Of a DNA stretch of 64,000 bases, positions 22,156-35,442 are shown piece after piece (position 1 is the stretch's first letter; each line of letters opens with the position of its first letter). Below the pieces are notes generated by a model that was given only the letters and a program-made list of their open reading frames with translations, ran no database searches and had not been told where the DNA came from. The DNA lies in NCBI GenBank assembly GCA_020064725.1, contig JAGTWJ010000019.1, positions 4,030,001 through 4,094,000 on the forward strand, read 5' to 3'. Both the position numbers and the translations under genes were made by a program. Origin of the DNA: Drechslerella dactyloides. Its lineage: Eukaryota; Ascomycota; Orbiliomycetes; Orbiliales; Orbiliaceae.

Positions 22156-23844
22156 AGTCGGCCAATTGCCGTTTCCACTCTGTTTCTCTAATAATTGGTT
22201 TCACGAAGTCTAACTCTATTAATCACGGCCTTGGCTTTTTCTTTTTTTTTTTTTGGTTTCCTATTCTTGCTACTAACGACACTCGTTACGATACACGACA
22301 CACACGGCCTGTTCTGCCAGAAGTTTTTCCTTATGGTTTCCTTGTATCCGTACGACTGCACGAATGGACGTCAGCGGGGTTTTGGTCTTTTTTGCTTCTC
22401 TTTTTTTTGTTAATCATTTGGCAAGGGGTCTGGTTTCTTTCCGTATTCACAAATTCTCCTCCTTCCGTTCGCCCTTCCCATCCTTTTTACTTTTTCAGCC
22501 TCTATTTCCTAGCGTTATGGTCCCAGAGCGCTTGTTTTCTGACATTGCTCGGAACGAAAAGCAAAATTGTAACAAACGAAAGTCCTGCAGCCAACTACTA
22601 CCCTCATTAAGTTGTTTTTCCTTCTTTCACTGTCTTTTGCTTACTATACTGTCGTTCAATCGGCCAAACGAAGACTGCGGATTGGACGATCGATTTTAAT
22701 GTTTTTGGCGGTTTTGGTCGAGCCTTATATGCGGTTGAGCATGCAAGCATGCAAGCATACGTGCAGGATGAATTGCGGTGCGACGGTGGAAAATATGTAG
22801 CCATCCTCCGACACGCACTCGGTGTACCATAAAATACTAATTTTTGTATTTATAAAGAAGTGGGGTTATCGATCTAGTGGGAATGAATACGGCTAGAGGC
22901 GGCGGATGAGATGTCCGCTTGTCCTGTCTGGCGGTTCTTGACAGTCACGTTTAAATCTCTCGTCGAGATTGAGCTATATATTCGCTTTGAGGTTCGCAAC
23001 GTGTGGAACACTAAATTCACGACTCGATGACCAGGCTGGCCAGCTTCAGATCTGGCGTCTTTTTTCACTTCAAGAAATAAAATTTCGAGCCATAATGCAT
23101 GCGTGCACGCAGAAGTTTTAAGCTAAGCCAGCACGATAGAATTAATTATAATCGGCAATTCGCATAGCTATAGCTTGCAAAGGCATGTCTGCGCGCTGGG
23201 CGAGCATCGATCGATCGCGCTATAATTAACCTTACCGCCCGCATAAACCGGACGGACCTGTCATCGGGAATTTCTACCAAGTTATTAAATGCCGCAGGTA
23301 CCCTCGGCTGCATGACCCCTTCCTCCCGTACCGTGTATCCTTCCCGCCAACTTACCCTTCCACATTACCCTTCCCCACGGTTCACAGTATACTAGTACAG
23401 TGTAGGATTCTAAAAACGAAGTACTAATAACACCCACCGCCTTGGTAACATGTTATAATATATCCATCCCGAGGAGATATCTTATTTACTTATTCAATAG
23501 GGAAATAAACGGAAAGCTGTGCCATGGCTATACCGTAGGGAGAAATATGAGCGAGCGCTCGGTACCCAACTTATGCCTCCATGCAACGTTCACCAGCAAC
23601 TTACTACCTAAGAACAGCGGGTATGCATGCATGCACGGACGTGTGCATGCCAGACAATAGGCTGCAGCTGCAGCTGCATGTACGTACGTGCACACTGGGA
23701 AGCCTGGTAGTATGCTATATTTATATATCGCACCGAGGGGTATAATTATTACGTACTATATATGCGAGCGTAGCCTTCATGCTTTTTTGAAGCGGATTGT
23801 GGCACGGTGGCTGAATTAAATCTCGTTACTTACTGCGATATCTC

Positions 23845-23881
23845 TTGTCTCGCAAGCCAGACGCCTTCTCTCGGAGATATG
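23845..23881 (+). repeat. Dispersed repeat, copy 1
   Basis: Contains GTCTCGCAAGCCAGACGCC then TTCTCTCGGAGATATG. The same core recurs at 25311 and 62823 (plus), at 48873 and 49038 (minus) and in partial form at 48582. Confidence 0.65.
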
Positions 23882-25310
23882 AGTTATTTTGTGGCGTGCT
23901 GGCGCGGTGGTCTAGCGCTGGTGGCTGGTGTGGGTTATACGGTGGCTTTTGGAGCATTCCGAATTCCTAACTAGCTAGCGGTCGGCTGGTCGGTTGGTCG
24001 GAGATTTGAGGACTGGATTTGCAATTGATGAGATCGTGTAGGTTCCTGAGTTCTTGCGTTAGTGTCTGTACGTATGCACAGGGCTTCTAGTTCTTTTATG
24101 GTGGCAGGAGTTAGATGTGTGTGGGGTACCGATGGGCCTTCGAAGCTTTCGAGTTCTGGTTTGAGATGTTGCCTGGAAAATTGCAACAAACTGATGTGTT
24201 AACGTTCCGGACACTGCATTCCATAATGCATAATTATTCATCATCGCCATGATCAAGTGGAGTATCTGTGTGGTTCGAGCAGTACTTCCCAGATTGCTAC
24301 GTAGCCACGAAAATAAAGTTACAGATACACCATGTCGTGGTCTGATCACCAGCCATTAAACATCGACGAACGCGCGAAGCAACTTTGGCCCGACCCCAGA
24401 GGCAATTGGAGCAGAAACCGCTTGGTGCTGACGCCGCGCCGCGGGACGGGCTGTGGAGGGATATCTAATCGACATTCTAATTAATCGGCTAGCGCTGGAC
24501 CGCCGCGCCTAGGCGCCCACCGCGATCGATGTCGCATACGTGAATATCACGGGATGAGGACATTATACAGCATGTGTCCATCGACTTCACATCTCCCGAT
24601 ATATCGCCTCGAGCGGCACGCGCGGTGAAGTGAACACGCTATAGATCTGCCCACTACCAAAGCAGATCCAGCGAACGCCAACGGGTATCTTCATCGTGCG
24701 CGCCTGGTGATCACGCCTAATATATCCGACTGCTCTGCATCGGTTTTATTAATGACTAATCTCGGCCTATTTCTCTTCGTTCATATATTTATTCTCACGG
24801 CGAGCCAACTCTTACCCCAAGACTAATTGATATCTATGTGTATTCTTCCTGTTTTCCCGTTTCAAAATTCTGCCGGGAACCCGGGATTAGCAGTGAGCCG
24901 CAACTTTATAAATCTGACCTCCTCGTGTCTTCCACGTGGCCTCCCGCTTACTCTTCCCTACGCTTCTCGCCTCTGTGTGCGTTTGTTTGTATGTTTCCAT
25001 GCCTTCTATACACTTCGATGCGCTTCTATACGACTCCACGGACTTCTACGTGTTTCCCACGACCTTCTGTTTGTATGGGTGCTATATGTTTCCATCGAAA
25101 TTGACGATTGCCGTTGGTTCCGAATTGGTAATAATCCGATATTGCAACAACAAACTGCGTTGTGCTTAACTGGATGACAACATTGATTTCCCTTTGAAGG
25201 ACTCAGTATATTGGGACGCTGAGATATGAACATTAGCTAATGTTGCTCTAATTAATAGAATCGGGTGTAGGAGGGTATGTTCGGAGAATATATATATCGT
25301 AGACGATGAA

Positions 25311-25347
25311 TTGTCTTGTAACCCAGACGCCCTCTTCTGCAGATATG
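25311..25347 (+). repeat. Dispersed repeat, copy 2
   Basis: Aligns with copy 1 over about 37 nt. GTCTTGTAACCCAGACGCCC differs from copy 1 mainly by C-to-T and G-to-A type changes, and both copies continue into AGATATG. Confidence 0.6.
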
Positions 25348-26928
25348 CTGCGAAGAGAGCGTTTACATAATATGAAGTACATCCTTAGTATGCAAGTAAG
25401 TAAGTATACATATGTACTAGCTATACCGATAGAGGACTTTCATCGATAGTCAAAGCCAATCAGTCTTTTACCTAACTCGTTGCGTAAAGCACATGTATGC
25501 GGACGCCGTCGTCGTGCACCACCATTGACAGAACTGTCTTCTACAGACAAATTCCAGCGTCCGAGGACACAAACAATGCTGGTGCCTAAAACATCAAGCC
25601 TCCAAAGCCGCCCCAGCGCAGCGTTTGGATCCGAGCACCCAAGCTTGCAAGCGGAATGGTGGCAAAGTCGTAAGAGACACCATCTCCTCAGAGCGCCGCG
25701 AGGAAAAAACTGGCCAGTCCAGAACATTCCCGAGCAACGCACAGGCCGTGCGAAACGCCACATTTTCACAATTTTGCCCGCCACCGTCACGGCTCGTTTT
25801 CGCTCCCTGAGCGCCAACGGTGGAAACCCGACCTGTCAAAATGAGAACGAACAGCCGTGGGCCAATGCGGATGAAAAACGGACAGACACACGCACGCATT
25901 CGCGACTCCACGGATCCACCCTCGGATCCATCATGTCAGCCGTACGTGTTTGTGGGTAACGTTCTGAGTGACCGACCACCCACCAGGAAAGTGGATCCTA
26001 TACTTGCATCCTCAGCTCAGCTCTGCATCTCAGCTGTCTGCCTGCCTGCCTTCCCCGTTTGCCAGGCCAAACTTCTCGTATTTTCCAACTGCAAACAGAA
26101 ACCCCGATCTCTCGATCTCAATTTCGCAGCTTCAATTTCGCCAATGCAGTTTGCCGGATCTTGCAGCCGGCCGTTCTGCTGCATCGCGTGGGCGCGCGTG
26201 CACATGCATGCGTACTTAGCCTAGCGAGAAATCGAACGGAGGGAGGGAGGGAAAACAAACACTGTCCCGCACGTCTCCATGGATTCCCCAGTCGCAAATA
26301 GATTGGATATGAGGGGCCACGGCTCCTGGTGGTGATCTTATCGGATACAACGGAACCGCATGTGAGATAAATTCGACGATTTCGCATACTTTTTCTTTGA
26401 CAAAGTGGTAAATGCATAAAGCAGATTTGTAATATTTACAGTCAAGGTAAGAGCGAACAATCAACAGAACGGTCAAGCAAATGCAAATGCAGGCGACCAG
26501 AAACGTGAAAATGTCGAGAAGCAGAAAGATTGATAGAAATACAAACATCAGTGTCAAAATAGAACGAAATAAAAGAACGATGATGGGAGAAGAAAGAAAG
26601 AAACCAAAATCCTTGCAGTATATGCCTGTCCCTAAAATTTTGAAAACCAAAAGACACCGGCACAATAGCATCATCAAAAATCGATAGCAGATAAGAATGG
26701 GGGGGGGTATAATACAGTTATATCCAAAACACTCAACCCAACATGCACACACCCACAAACGAAAATGTGAAGGAGGTGAGGTGTCTTTTCACTATATGGC
26801 GCGCAAAAGGAAAAAGATAATAAAAAAAAACATTGTAAAAGAGTGATTTGAAACGCTAAATCGCAATTCATGACGGACATGAAACGAGCATAAGAACGAA
26901 GGCAACAGAAGGCAGACGAGTTATTTGT

Positions 26929-29900
26929 TTACGCCGCTTTCACCTGACTGGCGGCGGGGAAACTCAGCTGCTGGATCTTGAACGACCGAATCTGCGTCTG
27001 TATCGCCAGAAGCAGCTCGTTACGGTCCTCGGAGGGCTGGGCCGCGCAAGAAGACGCGGCTTCAGCCTTCCTTAAAGCTTCAATGTAATCCGCCTCCGAC
27101 TTTGAATTTTCCTTGACGACTGCAGGCTCGAACGTTGGCTCGTAGATGGTCTCGAAGCTCGGCTCGTGAAGAGGAACCGATCGGACGCTGCCAGCAGACG
27201 AGGCCGAGCGTGCTGTAGTCAGACTCGGTGCGTTATCGGCGGCGGGTGCCGACCCCTCGCCGAGGAAGTATGGAGTCTGCGGGGTGCCAACAAAGCTTGG
27301 GGAGCGCGGCGGGTCACCGGACGCACACGCATAGTGTCGGACGAGATTCTCTAATTGATAGATGGAATTGATGTTCGTCTGGATGACTTCTTTGTGTCGG
27401 GATTCGAGTTCCCGCAGCTCTGTTTCGTAGCCTGCCGAGATCGCTTCCTTGAGTAGCATACCGGCATCCCGCTCGTCTTCGATCCCAGCACTCGCGATCG
27501 TGGCCAAGAGGGTCTGGTTCTCATCACTCAAAGTCTTGATCTGGTTTTGGTATACCTTGGCGGTCTCGTCCGCGGCCTCCTTCTGCTCCCAGAGGCGCTT
27601 CTCAAGAGATACGTTGCGTTCAAGGATGTTCTTGAACTTGCCCTTCTCAGACTCGAGCTGGAGTTCGAGATCGGCGATGATGCTAGCCTGTCGCTCAATC
27701 TCGTCCTTCTTGCCTTCGAGTTCCAGAGTCAATTCGGAGATCTTCTTCTCGTCCTCAGCAATCTGTGTGTTGATACGAGTCTGGAGCTTCTGGAGCGCCT
27801 GAAGCTCGGCCTTGAGGACGGCGCACTGCCGCTCATAGGCCTCGGTGGAGGCCTTTTGTTGCGACTCGGAGTGCGCAGTCACCTTTGCGACTTCAGCGGC
27901 AATGCGACGCTCGGTCTCATCCTCATCAGAAACGGAGGTCACAGATTCGCTGGGTGTGTAGCTCCTGCGCGACAGCGAACTGCCGATGCTGTCACGAACC
28001 CTGCGGTGCAGGAGTTCCTCGCAGTTGCTCGACATCCGCTTCAGATCAGACTCGAGCGCTTCCTTCTCCGCGCTTGCGAGCTTCTGGTCTCTCGCCTGCG
28101 CAGCAGCCATAACCCGCTTTTCTTGCGCGAAGGATTCCTTCTCTTTCATGTGAACAGCGACGAGTTCGGCTTTCTCGCCCTCGAACCGCTTGAGATCTTC
28201 CTCTCGAGAGGACTTGACCGTCTCCAGAAGCGTCTCGTATTCCGCAACCTTTGACCGCTCGGCTGCGAGCCTCTTCTCCAGCTCCTGAACGTCCTTCTCG
28301 TGCAACTCAAAGATAGACTCCTTTTGCATGCGGAAAAGCTCTACCTGCTCCGCATTCTTCTGCTTGAGCTCCTTGAGCTCGCCTTCATATCTATCCGAGG
28401 CGGCCTTTCGCCTGATGTTCTCCTCGCGAACCAGGCGTTCGTACCTCGACCGCTCATGTTTCAGGCACTCCTTCCGCTTTTCGTCGGAGGCCGCGAGCAG
28501 TTGCGCCCGGATTCGCTGTTCGTGCTTCTGAAACTCCTCTCGCTTCGTTGCCTCTTCCCGGACTGCCGCTTCAAGCTTCTCCTTGTCGGTCTGCCGGCCA
28601 AATTCGGAAGCGTCGAGAGCCACCTGCAGCTCGAGAGCTCGCTCTCGCTCCGAGGTCAACTCCTCGATATGTGTTGCCAACGCCCCTTCAAGGTCGATTA
28701 TCTTCTGCGCCACGATATCCTTGTCAACGTCATTCGATAGATCCAGTGGGCGCGTGATGATTTCTTTCTTGAGCTCAGCGATCTCGCGCTCGTGCTCTTG
28801 TCGTAGATTGTCCAGCTTGGCCTCGTAGTTTTTCTGGAACTCAGCTTCCGTTGCGGTGATGCTTTCTCTGAGAAGGGCCATGTCTCTTTCGAACAGCTCT
28901 TCCCGCTCCCGCATGCTGATTTGGTGAGAGGCCTTGATGTCGGATTCTCGCTTCTTCAGCGTGTCGATCTCCGACTGAAGTCTTGCACACTCTTGGTTGC
29001 TTTGGTGGTCTCTCGTCCGCAGCTTGCCTTCCAGCTCATTGCGAAGGTTGGTAATTTGCAGAAGATTTCTCTGATGCATTTCAGATATCTCCTTCTGGTA
29101 GGCTGAGACCATCTTTTGAATGTCGGTTTTCGTGGCTGCATGGAACTCTTCGATTTGGGTAGCATGTGTACGTTCGAGTTGGCTGATGTGTGCGTTCCGC
29201 TGGAACAGAAGCTTCTCTCGTAGTTCGAGTTTCTTCTGCAGTTGCTCGTTCATGGCCCGCATGACATGTGCAACTCGGTGTCCCTGTTCGAGGCATTAGT
29301 TATAACCGCCACCAAAAAAAAAAAAAAAATACAACAAAGGGCAGCAATACCTCTGTAGCGAGATCCTCAGGCGGGATGTCCTTTAGACGTGTTCTCGATA
29401 GTCGGTCACCGAGGATCAAAGACGAACGTTTCGAAGGTGTAGACGATGTAGCCACTGCAACCGGCGGGGTGTACTGGCTCATCTGGATGATCTTCTCCTG
29501 GAGGACCTCGCACATCTACCAGACCGTCAGCGTTTCACATTCCAGATATCGGTATCGAGATCGAGATACAAGAGACGATGGATCAACAGACCTTGCGGAG
29601 CCGGACGACCTCGGCGTCAGGCGACTCTTCACCCTGGGGGTTCTTTGCGGACGGCATCTTGGTAATGTCAAATTCCTCGTCAATATCACAAGACTCTCTA
29701 TTCAGCAATGGGAGATCTGGTTCAACAACTTTCGACAAAGAATTCGACAAAGAACTCTTCTTGTCTTTCCTCCTGGGACTTTGCGACTTTCGATCACGAT
29801 TGCTAGATCTTCTAGGAGGAGGAGAAACTGGGGGCGAGGCTGGCGGCATATCTAAATTATTACTGGAAGGGTAGTGGTGCAATTCTTCGATTGGTTGAAA

Positions 29901-30392
29901 GTCTTCGGGATTGCCGGGGAAAAGATTCTCCTGAGATGGCTTGTCGAAGAAATTTAAACAGGTTAAAGATGAAGCGGCGGTGTCAATGTTGTCATTATAT
30001 TCCGGGGCCACCTCTTCAGGAATTGAATTGGCAATGTCATCAAATGAAGGGACGTGTCTGCGCAGGGTTCTGCTTCTGGTGGCAGACTTTAGCGTGCTCT
30101 GGCGATGGTGGGCAGAGAACTTTCTAACAACAACATGGGGAGGAGGCTCGTTGCTCGTCTCCCTGGTGATAGTGGTGGTGTGCACGAGCTCATCGCCACC
30201 CAAGTGCAGAAGATAAGTGCTTCCGGAATCATCATCATCGTCATCATCGTCCGACGACGACTCAGGATCGACCCACGGGACGAGGGTGGACGAGGACGAA
30301 GCAGGCGTGGTAGGGGTTGGGGGTGGTGCGGAAGCTGGTCGCAAGGGATACTGAGATCGGGCAAGTCGAGGACTCCACGGCCAGGAAGGCAT
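26929..30392 (-). CDS. Large coiled-coil protein, probably cytoskeletal or spindle-pole associated
   Basis: Minus-strand exons 30392-29592, 29515-29351 and 29283-26929 give 1106 aa with all boundaries in phase 0. Residues 1-267 are disordered with an Asp run (8 D, from a GAT/GAC repeat near 30230-30250) and Arg/Ser/Pro stretches. From about residue 300 a very long heptad-rich coiled coil begins (HVMRAMNEQLQKKLELREKLL), with Glu/Lys/Arg/Gln-dominated helices to about residue 970, broken once by a Ser-rich hinge (SIGSSLSRRSYTPSESVTSVSDEDE). The tail is Pro/Ser-rich, ending IRSFKIQQLSFPAASQVKAA. I do not recognise a named domain. The composition is compatible with a polarity, septal or microtubule-organising scaffold, but that is only inference. 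Confidence 0.8.
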
Positions 30393-33300
30393 CTTTGATG
30401 CTGATAGGTCGGCGTGTGCCGCGATGAGACGTTGTGGTATATCGACAGACTATTATGGCGGTCCGTGTGTAAGTGATAGTATCAAATCAGGAATCTTGGA
30501 AGCCTTATGTGACGGGCCGGCCTTCAGTCCGGATTTGTAAAGGGATAGTCCTGAAAAAACATTAACGTCGCAGCCAAAAGGAAACGTGAGAGGGCCATGA
30601 GGGGGGCGTGGGATTATCGAGCATTTTAATACCCTCTCAACAGCCCACGCTGAACCCTGGCCATTGCGCTGGTGGTGATGTTATTCGACACCTCATTGGA
30701 GAGGAAGCCAAGGCAAGATCGCACACCCTAGGCAAGCCAGGAGGAAAATCCAGTCTGTAAGACTGAAAAGGCCATTGCCGTGGCTTTTTTGCTCTTTTCT
30801 TTTCTCCCCGCTGCCGTCGTTGCTTCTGCGGCGCATGCACATTGTTTTTCATCCAGGGAGCTTCATGCAGCTCAGGTGCGTCTGCATCTTCGTTTCAGTC
30901 GCACGGGAAACGACAGGAACAAACCCGGTCCGGTGCGAGTTTGTGAGAGATAGAAGTGTGGGTGTGTGGACAAGGCCCGGCCTGCGTCTGGGGCGAAAAC
31001 GAATATGCATGCCCCTCTCTCCAATGCACGCACGAACGCCAGGTGGGATGCCGGGTGGATCCCATTTTCTCGAGCCCCTGCAGGCCAAGCGTCAGGAGAG
31101 GAAAGGACAACGATCCCATTTCCCACCTGTCAAACCTTTGGTTCCCAGTCGCATGGAGCATGGAGCATGGATTTGGGGGAACAGCGGCCGCTTCCCCACT
31201 GCCCTCCCACTCATGGAGACCCGCTATCCGCTCGTCTCGTAAAACAATAATTGCTTGCGATAATTTACCGGTGTCGTGGCTTATCGGCGGGGAAGCATCT
31301 GGATTGAGCTCCATTGTAGCCGCGCTTATTCGAGATCACGATGTCGAGCTTTCTGAGAGACGAAGAATGCCAATATCGATGGACGCGCTAGCGGTGCGCA
31401 CGAGCAGCGCCGACACGTGTGTGCTTTTAGATTCAGCTCCTCGACCGATTGTTTAAATGAGGCGCATTTCATCATTTCCCAATGGTAGCCTCGCTGCAGT
31501 CTCGAGTTCGAGCTGTCCCTCAAAGCGATCGATCGGTGTCCCAAGATTATTCTGCCGTGGATCGAGCGGTAGGCTCCAAGGCGATGATCGTGTGTGTGAG
31601 AGCCATGGAAAGCAAAGTCTCACCATCCCAACAATCTCGCGAGCAGCGTCGGTTCGAGCTCGGGACGGCTAGCACGGGATTGGTACCAGTACGTACACAG
31701 AGTGTGTTTCCAACCTGAATCGCGTCTAGCCTGAGCCTGTTATTGCACAATTGTATAACCAGTTCCGGCGACGAGACGGAGTCTATGGAGAAACACAAGC
31801 GTCAGCCCGTCGCGATCGTTGCCGGCGCTTTCTTTGTGTCCGAAGGCAAGTTACACACCGCAGCATACCTAGGTATGCAGTGGCCGTAACGTAACTGATA
31901 TGCAGCTTGCCGACCATCGAGCTCTGCAAATTTGACAGCCACAAACAGTCAGCCTTCGTCCGCTCATGTTCGTAATAAAAAAAACTTCCGTCTCTGTCAG
32001 TTTATCGGAGATCGACGGGCCAGCGAGGGGCTCAAGTGGAGGTACTTTTTAATTATGCAGCCTCTAGCGTAGCTGTAACTAGCTGCATGCAGGGCCAGGG
32101 AGGAGAAGAATTCGAAGCCACTGTGCATGCATGCAAGGCACCGTTGTTCATATGACCAGGCCGCTGGCAGAAATGGGCCGTCGCCCGTTGGAGCATCCCA
32201 CCGCAGCGGGCAAGCTGCCGTAGCATCGATACGCGTATAGGCACTCGGATGGAGAGAAGGAGAAATAATTGCGTGGTCGCATCGTCGTATGCACGTAAAG
32301 TTGCGCCCTGGTTTGATGGCCATGGGTAAGTACCTAGTGGTGATATGTGATCGAGGGCGGTTGCGTCGGCCGACGGTTGTCGCGGCAGCCTGTTCAGCGG
32401 CGCAGCTTCTATTTCTCGCCCGACCAGCCTCGAAGCTCCAACATGCAACAATCCCCCCATGCGGTGCACATCAGCACAACATTTGTGTGCATGTTGGATT
32501 GTTGCACAACCGTCGACCACCACCACCCGAGACTCGACCCCGCCCACATCTCGCGAGCTCGTATAAGCTGCGACTGCGCGAATGAGTCTAGTCCCCCAAT
32601 TAGACCTCCGACGCTAATAGTTGCTAATGTCGCCAGATATTTCCAAATTTCCCAAGCGAACGCATTTTCGAACCCACGGGCCCCGAGCCCTAACTTTCAA
32701 ATTTCGGCGTGCATAATCCACGGGAAGATCCGACTTGACATGGCCTGACACTGTGTCGATGACCTGACCGATCTCAGATCCATCGAACCATACCTCAACG
32801 ACAAGAAGATTGATCTTAATTCCGTACAGCTATTGCGATGGACCAGGGTGGTTAAAAACATCTTATTTTAGAAAGAAAACTCCAGAATCGAGTAATCGTT
32901 GAACCACATGCACAACTAGTCAGCTTTCAGCCCAGCTTCAAAGACGCAAAAGCTTAAGCAATCTCGCTTCAAGTCTTAATCTCTTGTGCGAGAAGACGAA
33001 CGCCTGTCGGTGGTCACAGCGTCGTAGGGAACAATACTCGCACTGACGCCGTACGGGCCACAACCGTTGACAATATCGTCAAATCTTTATGCATAACTCA
33101 AGTTGAGTTCTGAACGTTGGCCCGAGACTAATGTTCAAAGTGGGCCGGACCAACGGCACTTCCAGCTTGGCCGTAGCGTTCCAAATACATATATACATTT
33201 GGACACGAGAGTAAGTTAACCTGTAGCACACCCAAGCTTCTATTCTTCGCGTCGTTGGAATGATATCATTCGCGACACCAGTTATGCATGCGCGTAGCAC

Positions 33301-34770
33301 ATTTCCACAACATGGATGGCCCTGTACAACGTGGCGTAGTGACATCTGCCGATTTGAAGAGGCCAATATCACACGGAGGGATGTGTCTGCGTCCCCGGAG
33401 AGAAATACGCCCACGCAGAACCCTCGTGACCTTTCTGGAGCGGCTGAGATTGAAAAAAATTCCTTCGATCTCATTACGCTGTAATTACGCAGCCAGCTCA
33501 AAGATCTAGACCAGATGAGCATGCCGAATTATATGCAATTCAGACGGATTCCGACCTTGAGATCAAATTGTCGATCACATGAAGCGGCGGTTAACTTGAT
33601 GTTGAGTCAACATCGTAATCTCAGCGATGGCCTTAGTCTTGGGGACACCGCTCTCCGAGCTTGCTGCCGGTGACTTCATGGGTCTAGATGGATAACTAGC
33701 TAAATGTAGATAAATTATTGGTTCAGCTTCAGCTTAGTTTCGGGGACGCTGAGCTTCAGCTGTAGCTACCTAGCTGAGCGAGATTAATTCTACTTGTAGG
33801 ACATCCAACATCCAACATACGGGTCGCGGAGATGCAGCATTGCGTACTTACAATCATCGCCAGATCCAGGCCTGCAGGCCTGGTCTTGACGTTCTACTCA
33901 GCTCAGCCATCTTTCGCTACAGCCTGTAGAATGATCTCGAAGACCCTGTCAATACGTCCAATGTTCCTATTACGGTATAATAATCCCCTTTATCATAGCG
34001 AACCGGCATCTTCCCCGAGGCCGGCTAGGTGCCTACCTGCGCATAGTGTGTAGATGGTCGACAAGGGCCTTCAAGAGTAAAATTGGGGTCCTTCTGTATA
34101 AGTATACTCTATGCGAGCAGAGCTTGTACCCTGCACGCATAAAGTATTACGTACATATATCTATTCTGTGGCACTCGTGAAGGCTGGGGAACAGAATAAT
34201 CTAACTACTGTAGATAGCTAGGCTTCAAGCTTCATGACCACGCGACAGAGCTGAAAGAGATCAATGCGTCCGTTGCTATCAGAGCTTAGGACTCGGACCT
34301 ATTAGGTGGCTACATATATAGCGAAGCATGTTCAGTAGGCAACAATTTCGATTGGTTGCAAGCTCTTCAGATCTTGATCCCCGGGCTCAATCTCCCTCCG
34401 GAGCCGAGTGGCTTGCACGTTGGTGGGCGTGGTGGCTAAGTTAAGTCCGTGATATATTGATAATGTCAGCCAAAGGGCGTCCGTGCTGTCAAAAGTCATG
34501 CCATCGCCACTCGCACTGATTACGCCAAAACTACAGCCACGATCGATCTGCATTGAGATATCTCAGCCTCGAGATTCCATTGACACCCGAGCTCGCGACT
34601 ACCATGCAATAGAGAATCGACCCCCCTGCTAAACGTAAAACAACAACCGTGCATACCGTCTAATATAACATCCCGCTAATGAACATCGTACGATCACTCC
34701 CGTAGGCATCTACATGTACATACATACATTGCGTACCCACAAATCAAAATCCAACACCCATCAACCACGA
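30393..34770. other. Gene-poor intergenic region
   Basis: 4.4 kb with no supported gene. It contains TGCATGCA sites at 32084 and 32124, an AGCT-rich element at about 33720-33780, an 18-bp perfect palindrome at 33866-33883, and scattered short ORFs without family features. The first few hundred bases should hold the promoter of the coiled-coil gene. Confidence 0.5.
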
Positions 34771-35442
34771 TCAATTCGCCGGCGCGACCCTCGCGTGCCG
34801 GAAATACTTCATCCCAACCCACGCAACGACGACCCACACCCAGGCCACCACCCACGTCAATATCACCAGCGCAGGATAATACCCCGGAATAGGCACATCA
34901 TCATCCGGATCGCCTTCCTCCCCATCTCCCCCTTCCCTCGCGACGGACGCCCCGTGCCACGCCCAGTCCCATATCCCCAGCACGCTGCCCATACCCACCA
35001 CGAAGACAACCCACGTCGTAACAAGAACAACCCACCCCCACCATACCGTATCCGCAGGATCCACCCGCGACGAGCTCACCCGTCGGAACGACCGCGGTAT
35101 CCGCGCGGACCCGCGCGACGCAACGCTCGCATCCCGCATCATCAGCGGCGGCGAGGAGAGCGCGTCTTCATCTTCGTCGTCGTCGTCGTCGTATGAGGCT
35201 TCCGAGTTATTCAAGCTGGATGACGCGCCGTCGGCGATGCGCGAGGAGATGGCAAGGTGATCGGTGATGGCGGCCGCCGCAGCGGTGGCGGCGCCGGGGT
35301 TCTTGGGCTTGGGCGCGTGGATGGAGATTGTCGGCGACGATCCAGAGGCGAAGGTTAGCAGCGACTTGCGGAGCGAGCGGGCGCGCTTGCGAGGTTTCCG
35401 CGGCTGCGGGTGGTGCTTGATGCTGCCGATTGCGGAGCTCAT
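34771..35442 (-). CDS. Two-helix membrane protein resembling PIG-Y/Eri1 of GPI-GlcNAc transferase
   Basis: An intronless frame of 223 aa. Residues 1-130 are basic and Ser/Ala-rich with an acidic run (DDDDDEDEDA at 85-94). Two hydrophobic helices follow: about 133-157 (TVWWGWVVLVTTWVVFVVGMG) split from about 188-209 by an acidic, Gly-rich loop (EGDPDDDVPIPGYYPA). The end, AWVGMKYFRHA, resembles the C-terminal WxGxKxFRH signature of PIG-Y, and two helices is the PIG-Y/Eri1 plan. That small ER-membrane subunit belongs to the complex that transfers GlcNAc to phosphatidylinositol, the first step of GPI-anchor synthesis. The long N-terminal extension is not part of the human protein. The family is assigned from memory of a short motif, so treat it as probable. 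The alternative is a conserved fungal membrane protein of unknown role. Confidence 0.65.
   Translation of the reverse strand: MSSAIGSIKHHPQPRKPRKRARSLRKSLLTFASGSSPTISIHAPKPKNPGAATAAAAAITDHLAISSRIADGASSSLNNSEASYDDDDDEDEDALSSPPLMMRDASVASRGSARIPRSFRRVSSSRVDPADTVWWGWVVLVTTWVVFVVGMGSVLGIWDWAWHGASVAREGGDGEEGDPDDDVPIPGYYPALVILTWVVAWVWVVVAWVGMKYFRHARVAPAN

Larger units (their letters stand above)
22156..26928. other. Gene-poor convergent region with dispersed repeat copies
   Basis: 4.8 kb without a supported gene. 22200-22700 is pyrimidine-rich on the plus strand (downstream of the OPY1-like gene), and 26440-26870 is purine-rich on the plus strand, thus pyrimidine-rich in the sense of the coiled-coil gene. 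Between them lie AT-rich stretches, a TGCATGC-rich spot at 23630-23650, a TGCAGC palindrome at 23663-23678, and two copies of a dispersed repeat at 23845-23881 and 25311-25347. The short ORFs here show no family features. Confidence 0.5.

Noticed and set aside
25480..25959. 159-codon ORF in the gene-poor region
   Set aside because: Arg/Thr/Ser-rich without domains, with comparable ORFs on the opposite strand. No support.
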